This document shows positions 34,307 to 43,296 of a DNA stretch of 64,000 bases, piece by piece. The notes below the pieces were generated by a model that was given only the letters and a program-made list of their open reading frames with translations, searched no databases and was not told where the DNA came from. How positions within the stretch are numbered: position 1 is the first letter of the stretch; each line of letters starts with the position of its first letter. The stretch is taken from contig URVC01000013.1 in NCBI GenBank assembly GCA_900551245.1, positions 1 through 64,000 on the forward strand. The letters are read 5' to 3'. Made by a program: the position numbers and the translations under genes. The DNA comes from an uncultured bacterium. GTDB taxonomy: Bacteria > Verrucomicrobiota > Lentisphaeria > Victivallales > Victivallaceae.

Positions 34307-35188
34307 ATGGCGGCGAAAATTATCGACGGCAAGGAGATTGCCCGGCAGGTCAACGAGGAGACCGCGCGCCGGGTGGAAGCGTTGAAGGCGAAGGGGTGTA
34401 CGCCCGGACTGGCGGTGGTGCTGATCGGCGACGATCCCGCATCGCAGGTCTACGTCAATTCCAAGGTGAAGAAGTGCGCCGAGCTTGGCATCTATTCGGA
34501 GAAACGGGTGCTCCCCGCCGACGCGACGATGGAGCAGGTGCTTGCCCTGATCGCCGAACTGAACGCCGATTCGAAAATCGACGGCATTCTCGTGCAGTCG
34601 CCGCCGCCGAAGCAGATCGATGAGGAAAAGGTAATCGCCGCGATCGACCCGGAGAAGGATGTCGACTGCTTCCACGAGCGGAACGTCGGCCGGCTGCTGA
34701 TCGGCAAAAAGGATGGATTTCAACCCTGCACCCCCCGCGGCATTCTGGTGCTGCTGGAGCGTTCCGGCATCGAGACCTCCGGCCGCCACGCGGTGGTGAT
34801 CGGCCGTTCGAACATCGTCGGCAAGCCGCTGGCGGCGATGCTGATGCAGAAGGCGAAGGGGGCCAATGCGACGGTGACGGTCGTTCACTCCGCCACGCCG
34901 GACATTGCAAAATACACCCGTGACGCGGACATTCTGATCGCCGCAATCGGCAAGCCGGAATTCGTCCGGGGCGACATGATCAAGCCGGGCGCGGCGGTGG
35001 TCGACGTCGGGATCAACCGGATTCCGGATCCGGCGACAGGGAAGAACCGTCTGGTCGGCGACGTCAATTTTGCCGAGGCGGTGGAGGTGGCCGGGGCGAT
35101 CACGCCGGTTCCCGGCGGTGTCGGGCCGATGACGATTGCGATGCTCATGAGCAACGCGGTCACCGCTTGCGAGCGCCGGCGCGGATGA
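34307..35188 (+). CDS. folD: Bifunctional methylenetetrahydrofolate dehydrogenase/cyclohydrolase FolD
   Basis: 293 aa from the ATG at 34307. Signature residues are clear: YVNSKVKKC (catalytic Lys), GILVQSPPP, KDVDCFHERNVGRL, VVIGRSNIVGKP (NADP-binding loop) and TPVPGGVGPMTIAMLM. It interconverts methylene- and formyl-tetrahydrofolate in the cytoplasm. PPP in QSPPP replaces the more common QLPLP, a minor variation. Single gene with its own promoter. Confidence 0.95.
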   Translation: MAAKIIDGKEIARQVNEETARRVEALKAKGCTPGLAVVLIGDDPASQVYVNSKVKKCAELGIYSEKRVLPADATMEQVLALIAELNADSKIDGILVQSPPPKQIDEEKVIAAIDPEKDVDCFHERNVGRLLIGKKDGFQPCTPRGILVLLERSGIETSGRHAVVIGRSNIVGKPLAAMLMQKAKGANATVTVVHSATPDIAKYTRDADILIAAIGKPEFVRGDMIKPGAAVVDVGINRIPDPATGKNRLVGDVNFAEAVEVAGAITPVPGGVGPMTIAMLMSNAVTACERRRG

Positions 35189-35205
35189 AATCCACTCTCT
35201 TCCGG

Positions 35206-35234
35206 TTGCAGGAACGCCGGAGTGGTGTTATTGT
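35206..35234 (+). promoter_or_regulatory. Promoter of the small membrane protein gene
   Basis: TTGCAG at 35206-35211, a 17-nt spacer and TATTGT at 35229-35234. Confidence 0.6.
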
Positions 35235-35271
35235 ATGAAACAGCAACGGGGATGGAAGGCAAGGAGAAAAA

Positions 35272-35649
35272 ATGACTGAGATTTTTCCTGAATTGGATGG
35301 TGTCGAACTTCCGCCGGAGAAGCACTCCCGGGTCGGAATTGTTTCGTTCGTGTTGAGCATTCTGCTGGGCGTGGTCTTTTTCGTCTCGTTCTGCATCTGT
35401 GTTTCGCTGACGCTGGAGACGCAGCGGCATTCGCCTCACGGGGCGGCGCCGGGGCCGGAGATGCTGCTGCCGGTCTGCTTCATGATGGGGGCGCTCTTCG
35501 CGTCGATCGTGCCGCTCGGACTTGGAATCGGAGGAATCTGCGAGAAGAATTCCAAAAAACTTTTTTCCATTCTCGGGACGGTCTTTTCCGGGATCCTGCT
35601 GCTGATCGGCATCGCCGGACTGGTGTGCATGATCGCGTTTCACGGCTGA
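35272..35649 (+). CDS. Small membrane protein, unknown function
   Basis: 125 aa, with GCAAGGAG before the ATG. Three hydrophobic segments are seen: about 21-48 (VGIVSFVLSILLGVVFFVSF), 64-88 (MLLPVCFMMGALFASIVPLG) and 97-122. The layout resembles DUF4190-like small inner membrane proteins, but I cannot assign a function. The N-terminal 18 residues are acidic and soluble. Confidence 0.65.
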   Translation: MTEIFPELDGVELPPEKHSRVGIVSFVLSILLGVVFFVSFCICVSLTLETQRHSPHGAAPGPEMLLPVCFMMGALFASIVPLGLGIGGICEKNSKKLFSILGTVFSGILLLIGIAGLVCMIAFHG

Positions 35650-35793
35650 TTTCGGGAATTTTTCGGAAAAATCGCGCAATCCAGCTTGATTTTTATATGA
35701 TTTGTGATTCATTACTGCGGAAGCAGACAAACCATGCTGACCGGGCGGAACATTTGTATCCCCGGGGAGAACATCAGATAGAGGAAGAAACGA

Positions 35794-36168
35794 ATGAAGT
35801 ATTACACCGAAGACCACGAATGGGTTGAAATTGTCGGCGATGAGGCGACCGTCGGTATTTCCGAATACGCCGCCGACGAACTCGGCGACATCACCTATGT
35901 CGAACTGCCGGAGGAGGAGGATGACTTCATCATCGGCGACCGGCTCGGCGAGGTGGAATCCGTCAACAGTTCTTCCGATATCTATTCGCCGATCAGCGGC
36001 ACGGTTTCGCAGGTCAACGAGGCGCTGGTAGACGAGCCGGGGCTGATCAATGAGTCTCCGGAGGAGAAGGGCTGGCTCTGCCGGCTGATCAACTTCGACA
36101 GCTCCGAGCTGGACGATATGATGAATGAGGATGCCTATCGCAAGTATCTGCGCAAACTAGGCAGATAA
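35794..36168 (+). CDS. GcvH-like protein lacking the lipoyl-lysine
   Basis: 124 aa, full length for glycine cleavage H protein and easily aligned: YTEDHEWVEI, VGISEYAADELGDITYVELPE, GEVESVNSSSDIYSPISG, VNEALVDEPGLINESPEEKGWLCRL. The lipoylated Lys of the ESVK motif is Asn58 here (codon AAC), so the usual aminomethyl carrier function is not possible. No gcvT or gcvP lies nearby. It may be a degenerate paralogue or a protein with another role in the lipoyl or glycine system. A terminator follows. Confidence 0.85.
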   Translation: MKYYTEDHEWVEIVGDEATVGISEYAADELGDITYVELPEEEDDFIIGDRLGEVESVNSSSDIYSPISGTVSQVNEALVDEPGLINESPEEKGWLCRLINFDSSELDDMMNEDAYRKYLRKLGR

Positions 36169-36188
36169 CGGAAAATTCCGGAAAAGAA

Positions 36189-36225
36189 AAAACGGACGGC
36201 GGCACAGGTGCTTCCGTCCGTTTTT
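36189..36225. terminator. Bidirectional terminator between gcvH-like and MATE genes
   Basis: AAAACGGACGG (36189-36199) and CCGTCCGTTTT (36214-36224) form a perfect 11-bp stem with A and T tails. Confidence 0.9.
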
Positions 36226-36250
36226 CTTTCTGTATCCGGCTCCGGGCGGT

Positions 36251-37582
36251 TCAGACCTCGAGATTTTTCCCCTGCCGCAGACAGCGTTTGAGATAGCCGA
36301 AGGAGAGTGCCAGGATGACCGCCGGATAGAGAATTTCGGCTGTCCAGCACCAGGCCACGTTCAGGCGCAGCAGCTGGCCGATGATATAGACGGCGATGGT
36401 GTAGACCAGCAGGGTGAAGAGTTCGATTCCGAGTGCGGCGCGGGTTTTCCCGACGCCGGAAACCACGTTGAACCAGACGTTGGCGGGAGCCTGCAGCATG
36501 TGCCCGACCGCCATGACGTAGAGCGTGGAGCAGGAGGCCGCGATGAGTTCGGGATTGTCGGTATAGATGCGCAGCACCAGTTCGGGGAAGATCACCGAGA
36601 AGAGCAGCGGCGGCAGCAGCGCCGCGTAGGCGATGCCGGTCACCTTCCAGGTGAGGCCGGGAATGCGTTGGCTCTCGCCGGCGCCGATCAGGTTGCTGGC
36701 CAGACTGCTTGCGGTTACCGCAAACGCGTTGATCAGCATGAAGAGGATCGATGAGACGCTGCGGACGAGGTTGACCACGGCCAGCGGCCGTTCGCCCAGG
36801 TGCTCGATGACGACGAAGAAATAGAACCACACGCCGACTGCGAAGAAGGACTGCAGCATCGTCCAGACCGAGATGTTGAAGACCCGCAGGAGGATCAGGC
36901 GATCGAAAAACTTCGCTTCCGCCAGCCCGTACTGTGCGGTGTTCACCCGGAATTTGACGTAGAGGAGATAGAAGAGAAGAGAGATCGCTTCCGCCGCGAC
37001 CGAAGCGATGGCGGCCCCTGCAATTCCCATTTCCGGACAGCCGAACTTGCCGAAGATCAGAAGATAGTTGAGCACCACGTTGCTGAGAGTCATGATCAGC
37101 GCGTTGATGGTCAGCACCCGGGTCCGGGTGATGCCGACGAAGAAGGCGCGGAAGAGGACTCCGGCGAAGGAGAAGAAGAGCCCGTAGATCCGCCAGTCCA
37201 GATAGGTCAGCGCGGCGTCGCAGACCGCGCCGGACTGGATGAAGAGCGGCATCAGCCGCGGCGTGAGAAGTTTCGAAAGCAGACAGATTCCCAGCGCCAG
37301 CAGCAGGAGAAAGGTGCCCGAAGAGAGGAAGATCCGGCCGATGCTGCGGAACTTCCGGGCGCCGTTCCGCTGGCCGATCAGAATCTGGCTGCCGATGCTG
37401 AATCCGAAGCCGGGCATGAAAATGGCGAGAAAATAGATGCTGCCGATGGCGGCGGCGCCGAGTTCGACTTCGCCGACCCGGCCGAGAAAGGCGGTGTCGA
37501 CCAGTCCGATCAGGTGCTGCATCAGCGCACTGACCAGGACCGGCCATGCGACCTGCCAGATGTGTCTGGTTGAAAGATCCAC
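36251..37582 (-). CDS. MATE-family efflux transporter
   Basis: 443 aa with twelve hydrophobic segments. Typical MATE features include the start RHIWQVAWPVLVSALMQHLIGLVDTAFLGRVG, IGSQILIGQRNGA and the repeat in the second half (NLVRSVSSILFMLINAFAVTASSLASNLIGAGE). It would export cationic or hydrophobic compounds in exchange for Na+ or H+. It is monocistronic with its own promoter. Confidence 0.9.
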   Translation of the reverse strand: MDLSTRHIWQVAWPVLVSALMQHLIGLVDTAFLGRVGEVELGAAAIGSIYFLAIFMPGFGFSIGSQILIGQRNGARKFRSIGRIFLSSGTFLLLLALGICLLSKLLTPRLMPLFIQSGAVCDAALTYLDWRIYGLFFSFAGVLFRAFFVGITRTRVLTINALIMTLSNVVLNYLLIFGKFGCPEMGIAGAAIASVAAEAISLLFYLLYVKFRVNTAQYGLAEAKFFDRLILLRVFNISVWTMLQSFFAVGVWFYFFVVIEHLGERPLAVVNLVRSVSSILFMLINAFAVTASSLASNLIGAGESQRIPGLTWKVTGIAYAALLPPLLFSVIFPELVLRIYTDNPELIAASCSTLYVMAVGHMLQAPANVWFNVVSGVGKTRAALGIELFTLLVYTIAVYIIGQLLRLNVAWCWTAEILYPAVILALSFGYLKRCLRQGKNLEV

Positions 37583-37690
37583 GAAAAACTGCTCCGCAAA
37601 AGAAAGTCGGAGGCGGCTTCGTCGGAATGCCGCTCCGGTTGAACACGTTGATTGTATCTGACTCTGCCGGAAACGGCACGATATCTGCTT

Positions 37691-37719
37691 AATATATCAG
37701 TTCTACCGCGTAAATTCAA
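37691..37719 (-). promoter_or_regulatory. Promoter of the MATE gene
   Basis: On the minus strand, TTGAAT (37714-37719), a 17-nt spacer and TATATT (37691-37696), about 110 bp before the start codon. Confidence 0.6.
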
Positions 37720-37769
37720 GGAAGAAGCCGGAGACCGACCGTGTTTTTTTCTGAATTCCGCCGGACGGG

Positions 37770-39113
37770 TCAGAATTGGGCCACGCAGTGGCGCAGCGCC
37801 AGCAGGGCGGCGCCGACGGCGGCCTCTTCACGTGTCTCCGGCAGGGTGAGCGGCAGTCTGAATTCCCGACGGATCGCGTGCTGGATGCTTTTCAGCAGCC
37901 GGACGGCGTTCCCTGTGCCGGAGACCTCCCGGCGCCCCTTCAGCAGTTCAGGTGGAAATCCCTCCTTGAGGTTGCGGACGATGCCGAGCGCCAGCGCCGC
38001 GCCGAGAGCGCCCGGCGTCGTGTTGACGAGTGAAAGTCCGCTCACTTCGCCCCGCAGGGCGGGATTCCAGCGCTCTCCGAGAAAATTCGGAGCGACGGTG
38101 AGCTCCGGTTCTCCTGCTTCGAGCTGTGCGAGTGCGAGGGCATCGAGATGGTCGAGCAGTTCCCCGCGGGGGAGCTCCGGTTCGCCGAGGTCGCGGCGGA
38201 AGTTGTTGACGGTATCGGCCAGCCAGGCGAAGGCTGCGCCGCCGCAGAGAGGCGCCGCAACCAGCAGGGTGCGGCCGCCGGGGAAGGGGCGCGCTTCGAT
38301 CCGCTCCGAACATTGTTCCGGCGGATTGTCGGTCACCAGCGAAAGCTGTGCGCCGGTGCCGAGGGTGAGATGGAGTTTTTCTTCCGGATTTTCGCCGGAG
38401 CTGAGGATCGAAGCCTGGTTGTCGCCGATGGCGACGATGACCGGAGTCCCGGCTTTCAGACCGAAGCGCCCGGCGGCTTCCGGGGAGACGTTGCCGGCGG
38501 CGGAGCCGCAGGGGCGGAGTTCCGGCAAAAGGGTGCGGGGAATTCCCAGCGCTTCGGCGGCGGCGAAGTTCCACTCCCCCGCGGCGGCGTCATAGAGGCC
38601 CCAGCTTGCCGCATGGGTGGGGTCGCTGAGGATGCGGCTGCTGCCGGTGAGGCGGGCGACCAGATAGTCGGCGAGCGGAGCGGCGAAGGTGCAGTCGTCG
38701 AGTTTCCTCGCTTCCGCGAGCCGGGCGAGTGTGGCGCCGCCGAACCCCTCCCGCAGGGTGAGGCCGGAACGCTGGTGGAAACGACGCAGCCGCTCCTCGC
38801 CGCAGCGGTGATCCTGCCAGGTGATGAGCGGTGTGATTCCCTGCGGACCGCCGAGCAGAACCGAGTGCATCTGCCCGGTGACGCCGATGGCGGAGAGGTT
38901 CTGCAATTCCGCGGCGGGCAGCCGGGCGAGGAGCGCGGCGACACAGTCGAAGATTTTCTCCACATTCTGTTCCGCGCCGCCGGGTTCGGCGGAGAGGGCG
39001 GCTTCATGCGCCATGGAGGCGACGGCGGAGGTGGTGTGATCCTCCCGGAGGAGGACGGCGGCAACCTTGGTGGTGCCGAGATCGATTCCCAGAGTGGTTT
39101 TCATAGATATCAT
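37770..39113 (-). CDS. FGGY-family carbohydrate kinase
   Basis: 447 aa. FGGY features: LGIDLGTTKVAAVLL (phosphate 1), GVTGQMHSVLL, ITWQDHRC, GDNQAS and LTLGTGAQLSLVT (adenosine region). The combination GQMHS...WQDHR recalls sedoheptulokinase-type members. The ATG at 39113 overlaps the activase stop (ATGA); a second ATG at 39104 is an alternative start closer to the family consensus. It is the last gene of the glycyl-radical operon and probably phosphorylates the sugar or polyol handled there. The substrate is not predictable. Confidence 0.82.
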   Translation of the reverse strand: MISMKTTLGIDLGTTKVAAVLLREDHTTSAVASMAHEAALSAEPGGAEQNVEKIFDCVAALLARLPAAELQNLSAIGVTGQMHSVLLGGPQGITPLITWQDHRCGEERLRRFHQRSGLTLREGFGGATLARLAEARKLDDCTFAAPLADYLVARLTGSSRILSDPTHAASWGLYDAAAGEWNFAAAEALGIPRTLLPELRPCGSAAGNVSPEAAGRFGLKAGTPVIVAIGDNQASILSSGENPEEKLHLTLGTGAQLSLVTDNPPEQCSERIEARPFPGGRTLLVAAPLCGGAAFAWLADTVNNFRRDLGEPELPRGELLDHLDALALAQLEAGEPELTVAPNFLGERWNPALRGEVSGLSLVNTTPGALGAALALGIVRNLKEGFPPELLKGRREVSGTGNAVRLLKSIQHAIRREFRLPLTLPETREEAAVGAALLALRHCVAQF

Positions 39114-39880
39114 CCAAACAGAGTTGCTTGCATCTTGTTTTCGTTCAGCAGAGCGGCGAAATGCTCGAGAAGTTCCCGCGGCGGCGGTGTCGCCCCTTCA
39201 CAGGGGTAGTCCACGCCGAGGGCGCGGTACTTGGGCAGGGCGATATGGTGCTGGCGGAGCAGTTGGACCCGGAGCGGTCCGTACGGCCGCCGGGCCTGCA
39301 GATCCCGGCAGACTTCGAGCAGGGCGGCCTGTTCTTCCGGAATATCGTTTACGCCGGAGATGACCGGAATCCGGAGGACGAAATCCGGCTTGTGCTCCGC
39401 CGCGAACCGGAGGTTGTCGAACACCTGTTCCAGCCGGACCGGACCGGGGTGAATTTTCGTCTGAAACATCTGCTCATTCGCCGTTTTGAGGTCCGAAAAG
39501 ATCCAGTCCGCCGCCAGAACCGCCTCCCGGTAGGCGGGGGTGGAGGCGTTGCTCTCCAGCGCGGTATGGATTCCCGCTTCCCGGAGCAGGGCGAGGGCGG
39601 TGAGCAGTTCCGCGCTCTGGAGCGTCGGTTCGCCGCCGCCGAAGGTGACGCCGGAGATGAAATCCCGCGCCGCCACGGCTTTGTCCCGCACGGCTTCCGG
39701 CGAGAGGTCGCGCCCGGCGATGACGGTCCGCTCCGGATAATGGAGCGTCTGCGGTTCCGCGGAGAGACTCTCCGGCGCGCCGCACCAGTCGCAGCGGAAG
39801 TTGCATCCCTTGAGGTAGAAGACCAGCCGGGTCCCCGGACCGTCGAAGTCGTTGCTGTAACCGGAGTCGAAGATTCTCAT
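39110..39880 (-). CDS. Glycyl radical enzyme activase (radical SAM)
   Basis: 256 aa from the ATG at 39880, which overlaps the regulator stop by four bases. The radical SAM motif is C26-x3-C30-x2-C33 (CNFRCDWC), followed by GVTFGGGEPTLQS. It is a PflA-type activase without the extra ferredoxin insert common in other GRE activases. It generates the glycyl radical on the enzyme encoded at 40848-43178. In-frame sequence upstream of 39880 lacks activase features and is excluded. Confidence 0.88.
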   Translation of the reverse strand: MRIFDSGYSNDFDGPGTRLVFYLKGCNFRCDWCGAPESLSAEPQTLHYPERTVIAGRDLSPEAVRDKAVAARDFISGVTFGGGEPTLQSAELLTALALLREAGIHTALESNASTPAYREAVLAADWIFSDLKTANEQMFQTKIHPGPVRLEQVFDNLRFAAEHKPDFVLRIPVISGVNDIPEEQAALLEVCRDLQARRPYGPLRVQLLRQHHIALPKYRALGVDYPCEGATPPPRELLEHFAALLNENKMQATLFG

Positions 39881-40827
39881 CCCTTCGGTTCCTCCGGGGC
39901 GATCCGGTGATCGTGAGCGACCCAGGTTTCGCCCTGTTTCCGCTGGTTCCGCAATGCCTGAAAACAGGCTTTGGCCAGTTTGTCCATCGGCTGGCGGCAG
40001 CTGACAATGCCGGCGGCCTGCGCTTCCGGGGTGCCGTCGATGCTGAAGAGCGGCACTCCGCAGTGGAGATAGCGGAGCGCGGCGGGGTCGTTGACCGCGA
40101 AGATGGCGCTTCCGGGCGGGAGGGGTTCCGGAACCCCTTCGGTGAAGTCGATCTGGTGTGCGGCACACGCCTTCCGGCAGAACTCCCGCCGTTCCCGGCT
40201 GGTGTCGATGTCGAGCGCACAGGGATCGGCGAAGAAGATGTGCCGGATTTTCTCCGCCGCAGCCCGCCGGATCAGCAGGCGGACCGCCGCTTCGTTGTCC
40301 AGCCCGACGTAATCGGCGATTTTTCCCGGGTGAATCCGGTCGAAGAAGACCAGATTGACCCCGAGAATCCGCAGCCGCAGAAAGAGGTTGAAATCGAGTT
40401 CTCGGTCGATGCCCCAGACCACCAGATCGCGGACGCCGTGGAGCACCAGCCGCATGACCGCCCGATTCTGCTCGGCGCCGGTGGCGGCGGGTTCGAGCGC
40501 GGTGATCACGTCGCGCCGGGCGGCTTCGCGGCAGAAGGTGTGGAGAAAACTCCGGGCAAAGGGGTCGTCCAGCGGCACGAGCATCCCCACGGTCTGAAGC
40601 GCTCCGGCGGCGGCGGCAAAGGTGGAGTTGACGATGCCGCCGACCTTGGGTTTGCGCGAGATGATGTGACTTTCTTCGAGCCGGGCGAATGCACGGCGGA
40701 TGGTGATGCGGCTCGCCTGAAAGCGCTCCATCGCCTCCTGCTCGGTCAGAAAGCGCTGCCCGGGCTGGAATTCACCGGTCAAAACCGCTTGAAACAACGC
40801 TTGATAAATCTGTTCCGTGAGCTGCAT
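39877..40827 (-). CDS. GntR-family regulator of the glycyl-radical operon
   Basis: 316 aa. The winged helix (QIYQALFQAVLTGEFQPGQ, TEQEAMERFQASRITIRRAF) is followed by a divergent periplasmic-binding-like domain (about 75-300). It sits inside the operon between the enzyme and activase genes, 20 bp after the former, and overlaps the latter. The likely target is the AT-rich palindrome between the operon and manA at 43236-43250. The effector is unknown. Confidence 0.85.
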   Translation of the reverse strand: MQLTEQIYQALFQAVLTGEFQPGQRFLTEQEAMERFQASRITIRRAFARLEESHIISRKPKVGGIVNSTFAAAAGALQTVGMLVPLDDPFARSFLHTFCREAARRDVITALEPAATGAEQNRAVMRLVLHGVRDLVVWGIDRELDFNLFLRLRILGVNLVFFDRIHPGKIADYVGLDNEAAVRLLIRRAAAEKIRHIFFADPCALDIDTSRERREFCRKACAAHQIDFTEGVPEPLPPGSAIFAVNDPAALRYLHCGVPLFSIDGTPEAQAAGIVSCRQPMDKLAKACFQALRNQRKQGETWVAHDHRIAPEEPKG

Positions 40828-40847
40828 ATCATCCTGTCCTGCTGTGA

Positions 40848-43178
40848 TTACGCGACGGTTTCATCCGCATCCAGACGGGCGATGATGTCGTTCTGGATGG
40901 CGGGTGAAAGGTCGAGAAAGTTTACAAACGTCCCGTGAATCCGCATGATGTAGACGCCGTTCGGGGCATATTTTTCCGGTTCGGCGAGCACCTTGCGCAG
41001 ATTCCGCTTCGAATCGATATTAAAATAGACGTAGTAGGGGGAATTTTCCACTTCGTCATGGAACCGGAAGAGCGGTTTGATGATCTTTTCGGTGAAAATC
41101 TTCATCTTCTCCGGAATGTCCCGGCCGTTGCGGAACACCTCCGGCGAGATGCCGAGGTGCGAAGCGTAGCCGCCGAGGAAATCGCCGAAGTTGATCTTCC
41201 GTTCGCTCAGAAGCTGATCGATTCTGCCGCTGTGCGCGCTTTCGCGCCGCGGGTCGATGCCGTACCCGAGCATCTCCCGCGCCGGCCGCCCGTCCGGCGT
41301 CGCTCCCACATGGTAGCCGTACAGGAGATGGGTGCTCGGCGTGGAGAAGTCCGGCAGGAAGGGGCTGCCCGCCGGATTGCGGAGCGCGTGAACCAGATCG
41401 CTGACGCGGTGCGCCAGCTGTACCGCAAGCTCATCCGGTTCGGAATCGTCGTTGCCATATTTCGGCAGCCCCTGCAGATAGGCGCGGAACGATTCGGCGC
41501 CGGAGAAGTTTTTCCGCAGCGCTTCGAGCAGTTCTTGCGCGAAGCCGGCTCGTTCCGCAAGGCCGTGACGGACTGCGACCAGCGAGTCGGTAACGACGCT
41601 GAGGCCGTGGATCAGACAGCCGCTGGCATGGTAGGTCACCCCCGGGTGATGCGCGTCGCGCATGTCGTACCCGCTCTTGAGCCCCTCCATCAGCGCTGAA
41701 GTGAAGGGGACCGCCTGCAGCGCAATCGCTTCCGTGCAGCCGTTGGCGGCCTGTTCCATCTGCTTTAAGATCCACTCCAGCTGGCGGAAGAACGCCGTTT
41801 CGAGATCGGCCAGCAGCGCTTCGTGCGAGGCGTAGCCGAGCTCCTGCGTGTTCCGGGCGAGTTTCGCGCCGGAGAGCAGGGAACAGCCGTCGTTGAGCGT
41901 CAGCTCCAGCACCTTGGCCAGATTGAGCCAGCTGTTGGTGGTGTTGGCGCTCTCTTTGCCCATGATGAGCGGCTCCTGACAGCCGGCGATCGAGTAATCC
42001 GGCATGTCGGCCGGAGCGATACCCTTGCGCTCGAGGATGCGGAACATCATGTCGTCGTTGAAGAGCGATGGCGTCGAGTGGCCGGGCGTGAAGAAGAAAT
42101 TGCCCATCGCCTGATAGAGCTGTTCCGGGGTGCCCCGGTGGAGTTTCACCGACAGTGCGGGCTGGGGATTGTTGGAGATGCGGAACGCTTCTAGCACATG
42201 GTACGACATGGCTGACGTGAGGTCGTTGCCCTTTTCATCGCGACCGCCGACCATGATGTTCTGCGAAATCGCCCAGCACCGTTCCCCGACCATCAGGAAG
42301 GCGAGGAAACTGCGGACCAGCTGAACCGCCTCATCCGCCGGCGTGTCCTTGAGATAGGGCGCGAGGATCCGGTCGAGGTTGCCCACCGAGAAGGCGTAGG
42401 GGTTGGGGGCCTGTTCGAGGGTCATCACCTGCCAGAGCAGTGCCGCGCTCTGAATGGCTTCGTGCAGATTGCGTGCACCCTGTGCCGGCACGTGCGAACA
42501 GGCGGCGGCGATGCCTTTGAGCCGGAGCACTTCATCCGGATCGGCGGCGCGCTCCTGCTGGAGTTTTTCCGCCAGTTCGGCGTAGCGCCCGGCGAGGATC
42601 TCCGCCGCCTCCAGCGAGGCGCGGATTCCTTTCGCTTCCGGGGCGAAGGGGAGCGTTTCGATGCCGTGTGCGAGGATCGGGCGAAGGTCCGGAATGGTGT
42701 GGCCGGTCACCGGTTCGACGAAGAAGGCGACCTCCTGCGTGAGTTTTCCGGTGCGGGCGTAGACCTGTTCCAGCGCTTTGACGAACGGCGTTTCGCGGTA
42801 GTAACGGCGGACCTTTTCCACCCGTTCGCGCGGGAATTCCGCGTCGGGTTCGAGATCGTCGTAGATGGCGACCGGGTCGCAGTATCCTGCGAAGGTCTCC
42901 ACCTGGAAGGCCGGGTTGATCAGCGCGTAGCTCGGGCTGAATGCGTCATCCTGCGTGCCGGCGATCACACTTCCAGCCGGAATGGAGAGTTTCATGCGCC
43001 GGATGCATTCGCAGAGGATGGCGGGCTGATGTTCCGGCGCGTCGGGATTCGCGAACTTCCGGCGAACCTCCATCTTCAGCTCCTGGTATTCGAACCAGCC
43101 GGTCATCCGCTTCTGCGCGAATTTGTATTTCAGCAGTTTGTCGATTCCCGATGCGTAGAGTTCCGCACGATTTTTCAT
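40848..43178 (-). CDS. Glycyl radical enzyme of unknown specificity
   Basis: 776 aa. The thiyl site is IAGCQEP (Cys400, with the Glu two residues on that marks dehydratase/lyase-type GREs rather than pyruvate formate-lyase). The C-terminal radical loop reads MRIHGTFVNFLDLSPAIQNDIIAR with Gly749 as radical site; the usual consensus is RVxG followed by an aromatic residue, so Thr there is odd. TGHTIPD and GHSTPSLFND also fit the fold. It probably acts on a polyol, sugar derivative or sulfonate in anaerobic metabolism. The adjoining FGGY kinase suggests a sugar-like substrate or product. AGAGAGGAGAG precedes the start. Confidence 0.85.
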   Translation of the reverse strand: MKNRAELYASGIDKLLKYKFAQKRMTGWFEYQELKMEVRRKFANPDAPEHQPAILCECIRRMKLSIPAGSVIAGTQDDAFSPSYALINPAFQVETFAGYCDPVAIYDDLEPDAEFPRERVEKVRRYYRETPFVKALEQVYARTGKLTQEVAFFVEPVTGHTIPDLRPILAHGIETLPFAPEAKGIRASLEAAEILAGRYAELAEKLQQERAADPDEVLRLKGIAAACSHVPAQGARNLHEAIQSAALLWQVMTLEQAPNPYAFSVGNLDRILAPYLKDTPADEAVQLVRSFLAFLMVGERCWAISQNIMVGGRDEKGNDLTSAMSYHVLEAFRISNNPQPALSVKLHRGTPEQLYQAMGNFFFTPGHSTPSLFNDDMMFRILERKGIAPADMPDYSIAGCQEPLIMGKESANTTNSWLNLAKVLELTLNDGCSLLSGAKLARNTQELGYASHEALLADLETAFFRQLEWILKQMEQAANGCTEAIALQAVPFTSALMEGLKSGYDMRDAHHPGVTYHASGCLIHGLSVVTDSLVAVRHGLAERAGFAQELLEALRKNFSGAESFRAYLQGLPKYGNDDSEPDELAVQLAHRVSDLVHALRNPAGSPFLPDFSTPSTHLLYGYHVGATPDGRPAREMLGYGIDPRRESAHSGRIDQLLSERKINFGDFLGGYASHLGISPEVFRNGRDIPEKMKIFTEKIIKPLFRFHDEVENSPYYVYFNIDSKRNLRKVLAEPEKYAPNGVYIMRIHGTFVNFLDLSPAIQNDIIARLDADETVA

Positions 43179-43220
43179 GGCTCTCTCCTCTCTGGACGTT
43201 GCGGGGGATGCTTGTTTTTT

Positions 43221-43264
43221 TTATTTGTTATATTATATTATACTATAATACAAATAAAATTCAA
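43221..43264. promoter_or_regulatory. Divergent promoters with shared palindrome
   Basis: Minus strand (glycyl-radical operon): TTGAAT 43259-43264, 16-nt spacer, TATAAT 43237-43242. Plus strand (manA): TTATTT 43221-43226, 17-nt spacer, TATAAT 43244-43249. A perfect palindrome TATTATA-C-TATAATA (43236-43250) covers both -10 boxes. Confidence 0.65.
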
Positions 43265-43296
43265 CCGGGATTTTGAAAAAAGAGAGGAAAAGGAAG

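Noticed and set aside
36135..37679. 514-codon frame overlapping the MATE gene on the same strand
   Set aside because: Arg/Pro/His-rich shadow frame; the other frame has a normal MATE sequence with membrane segments.
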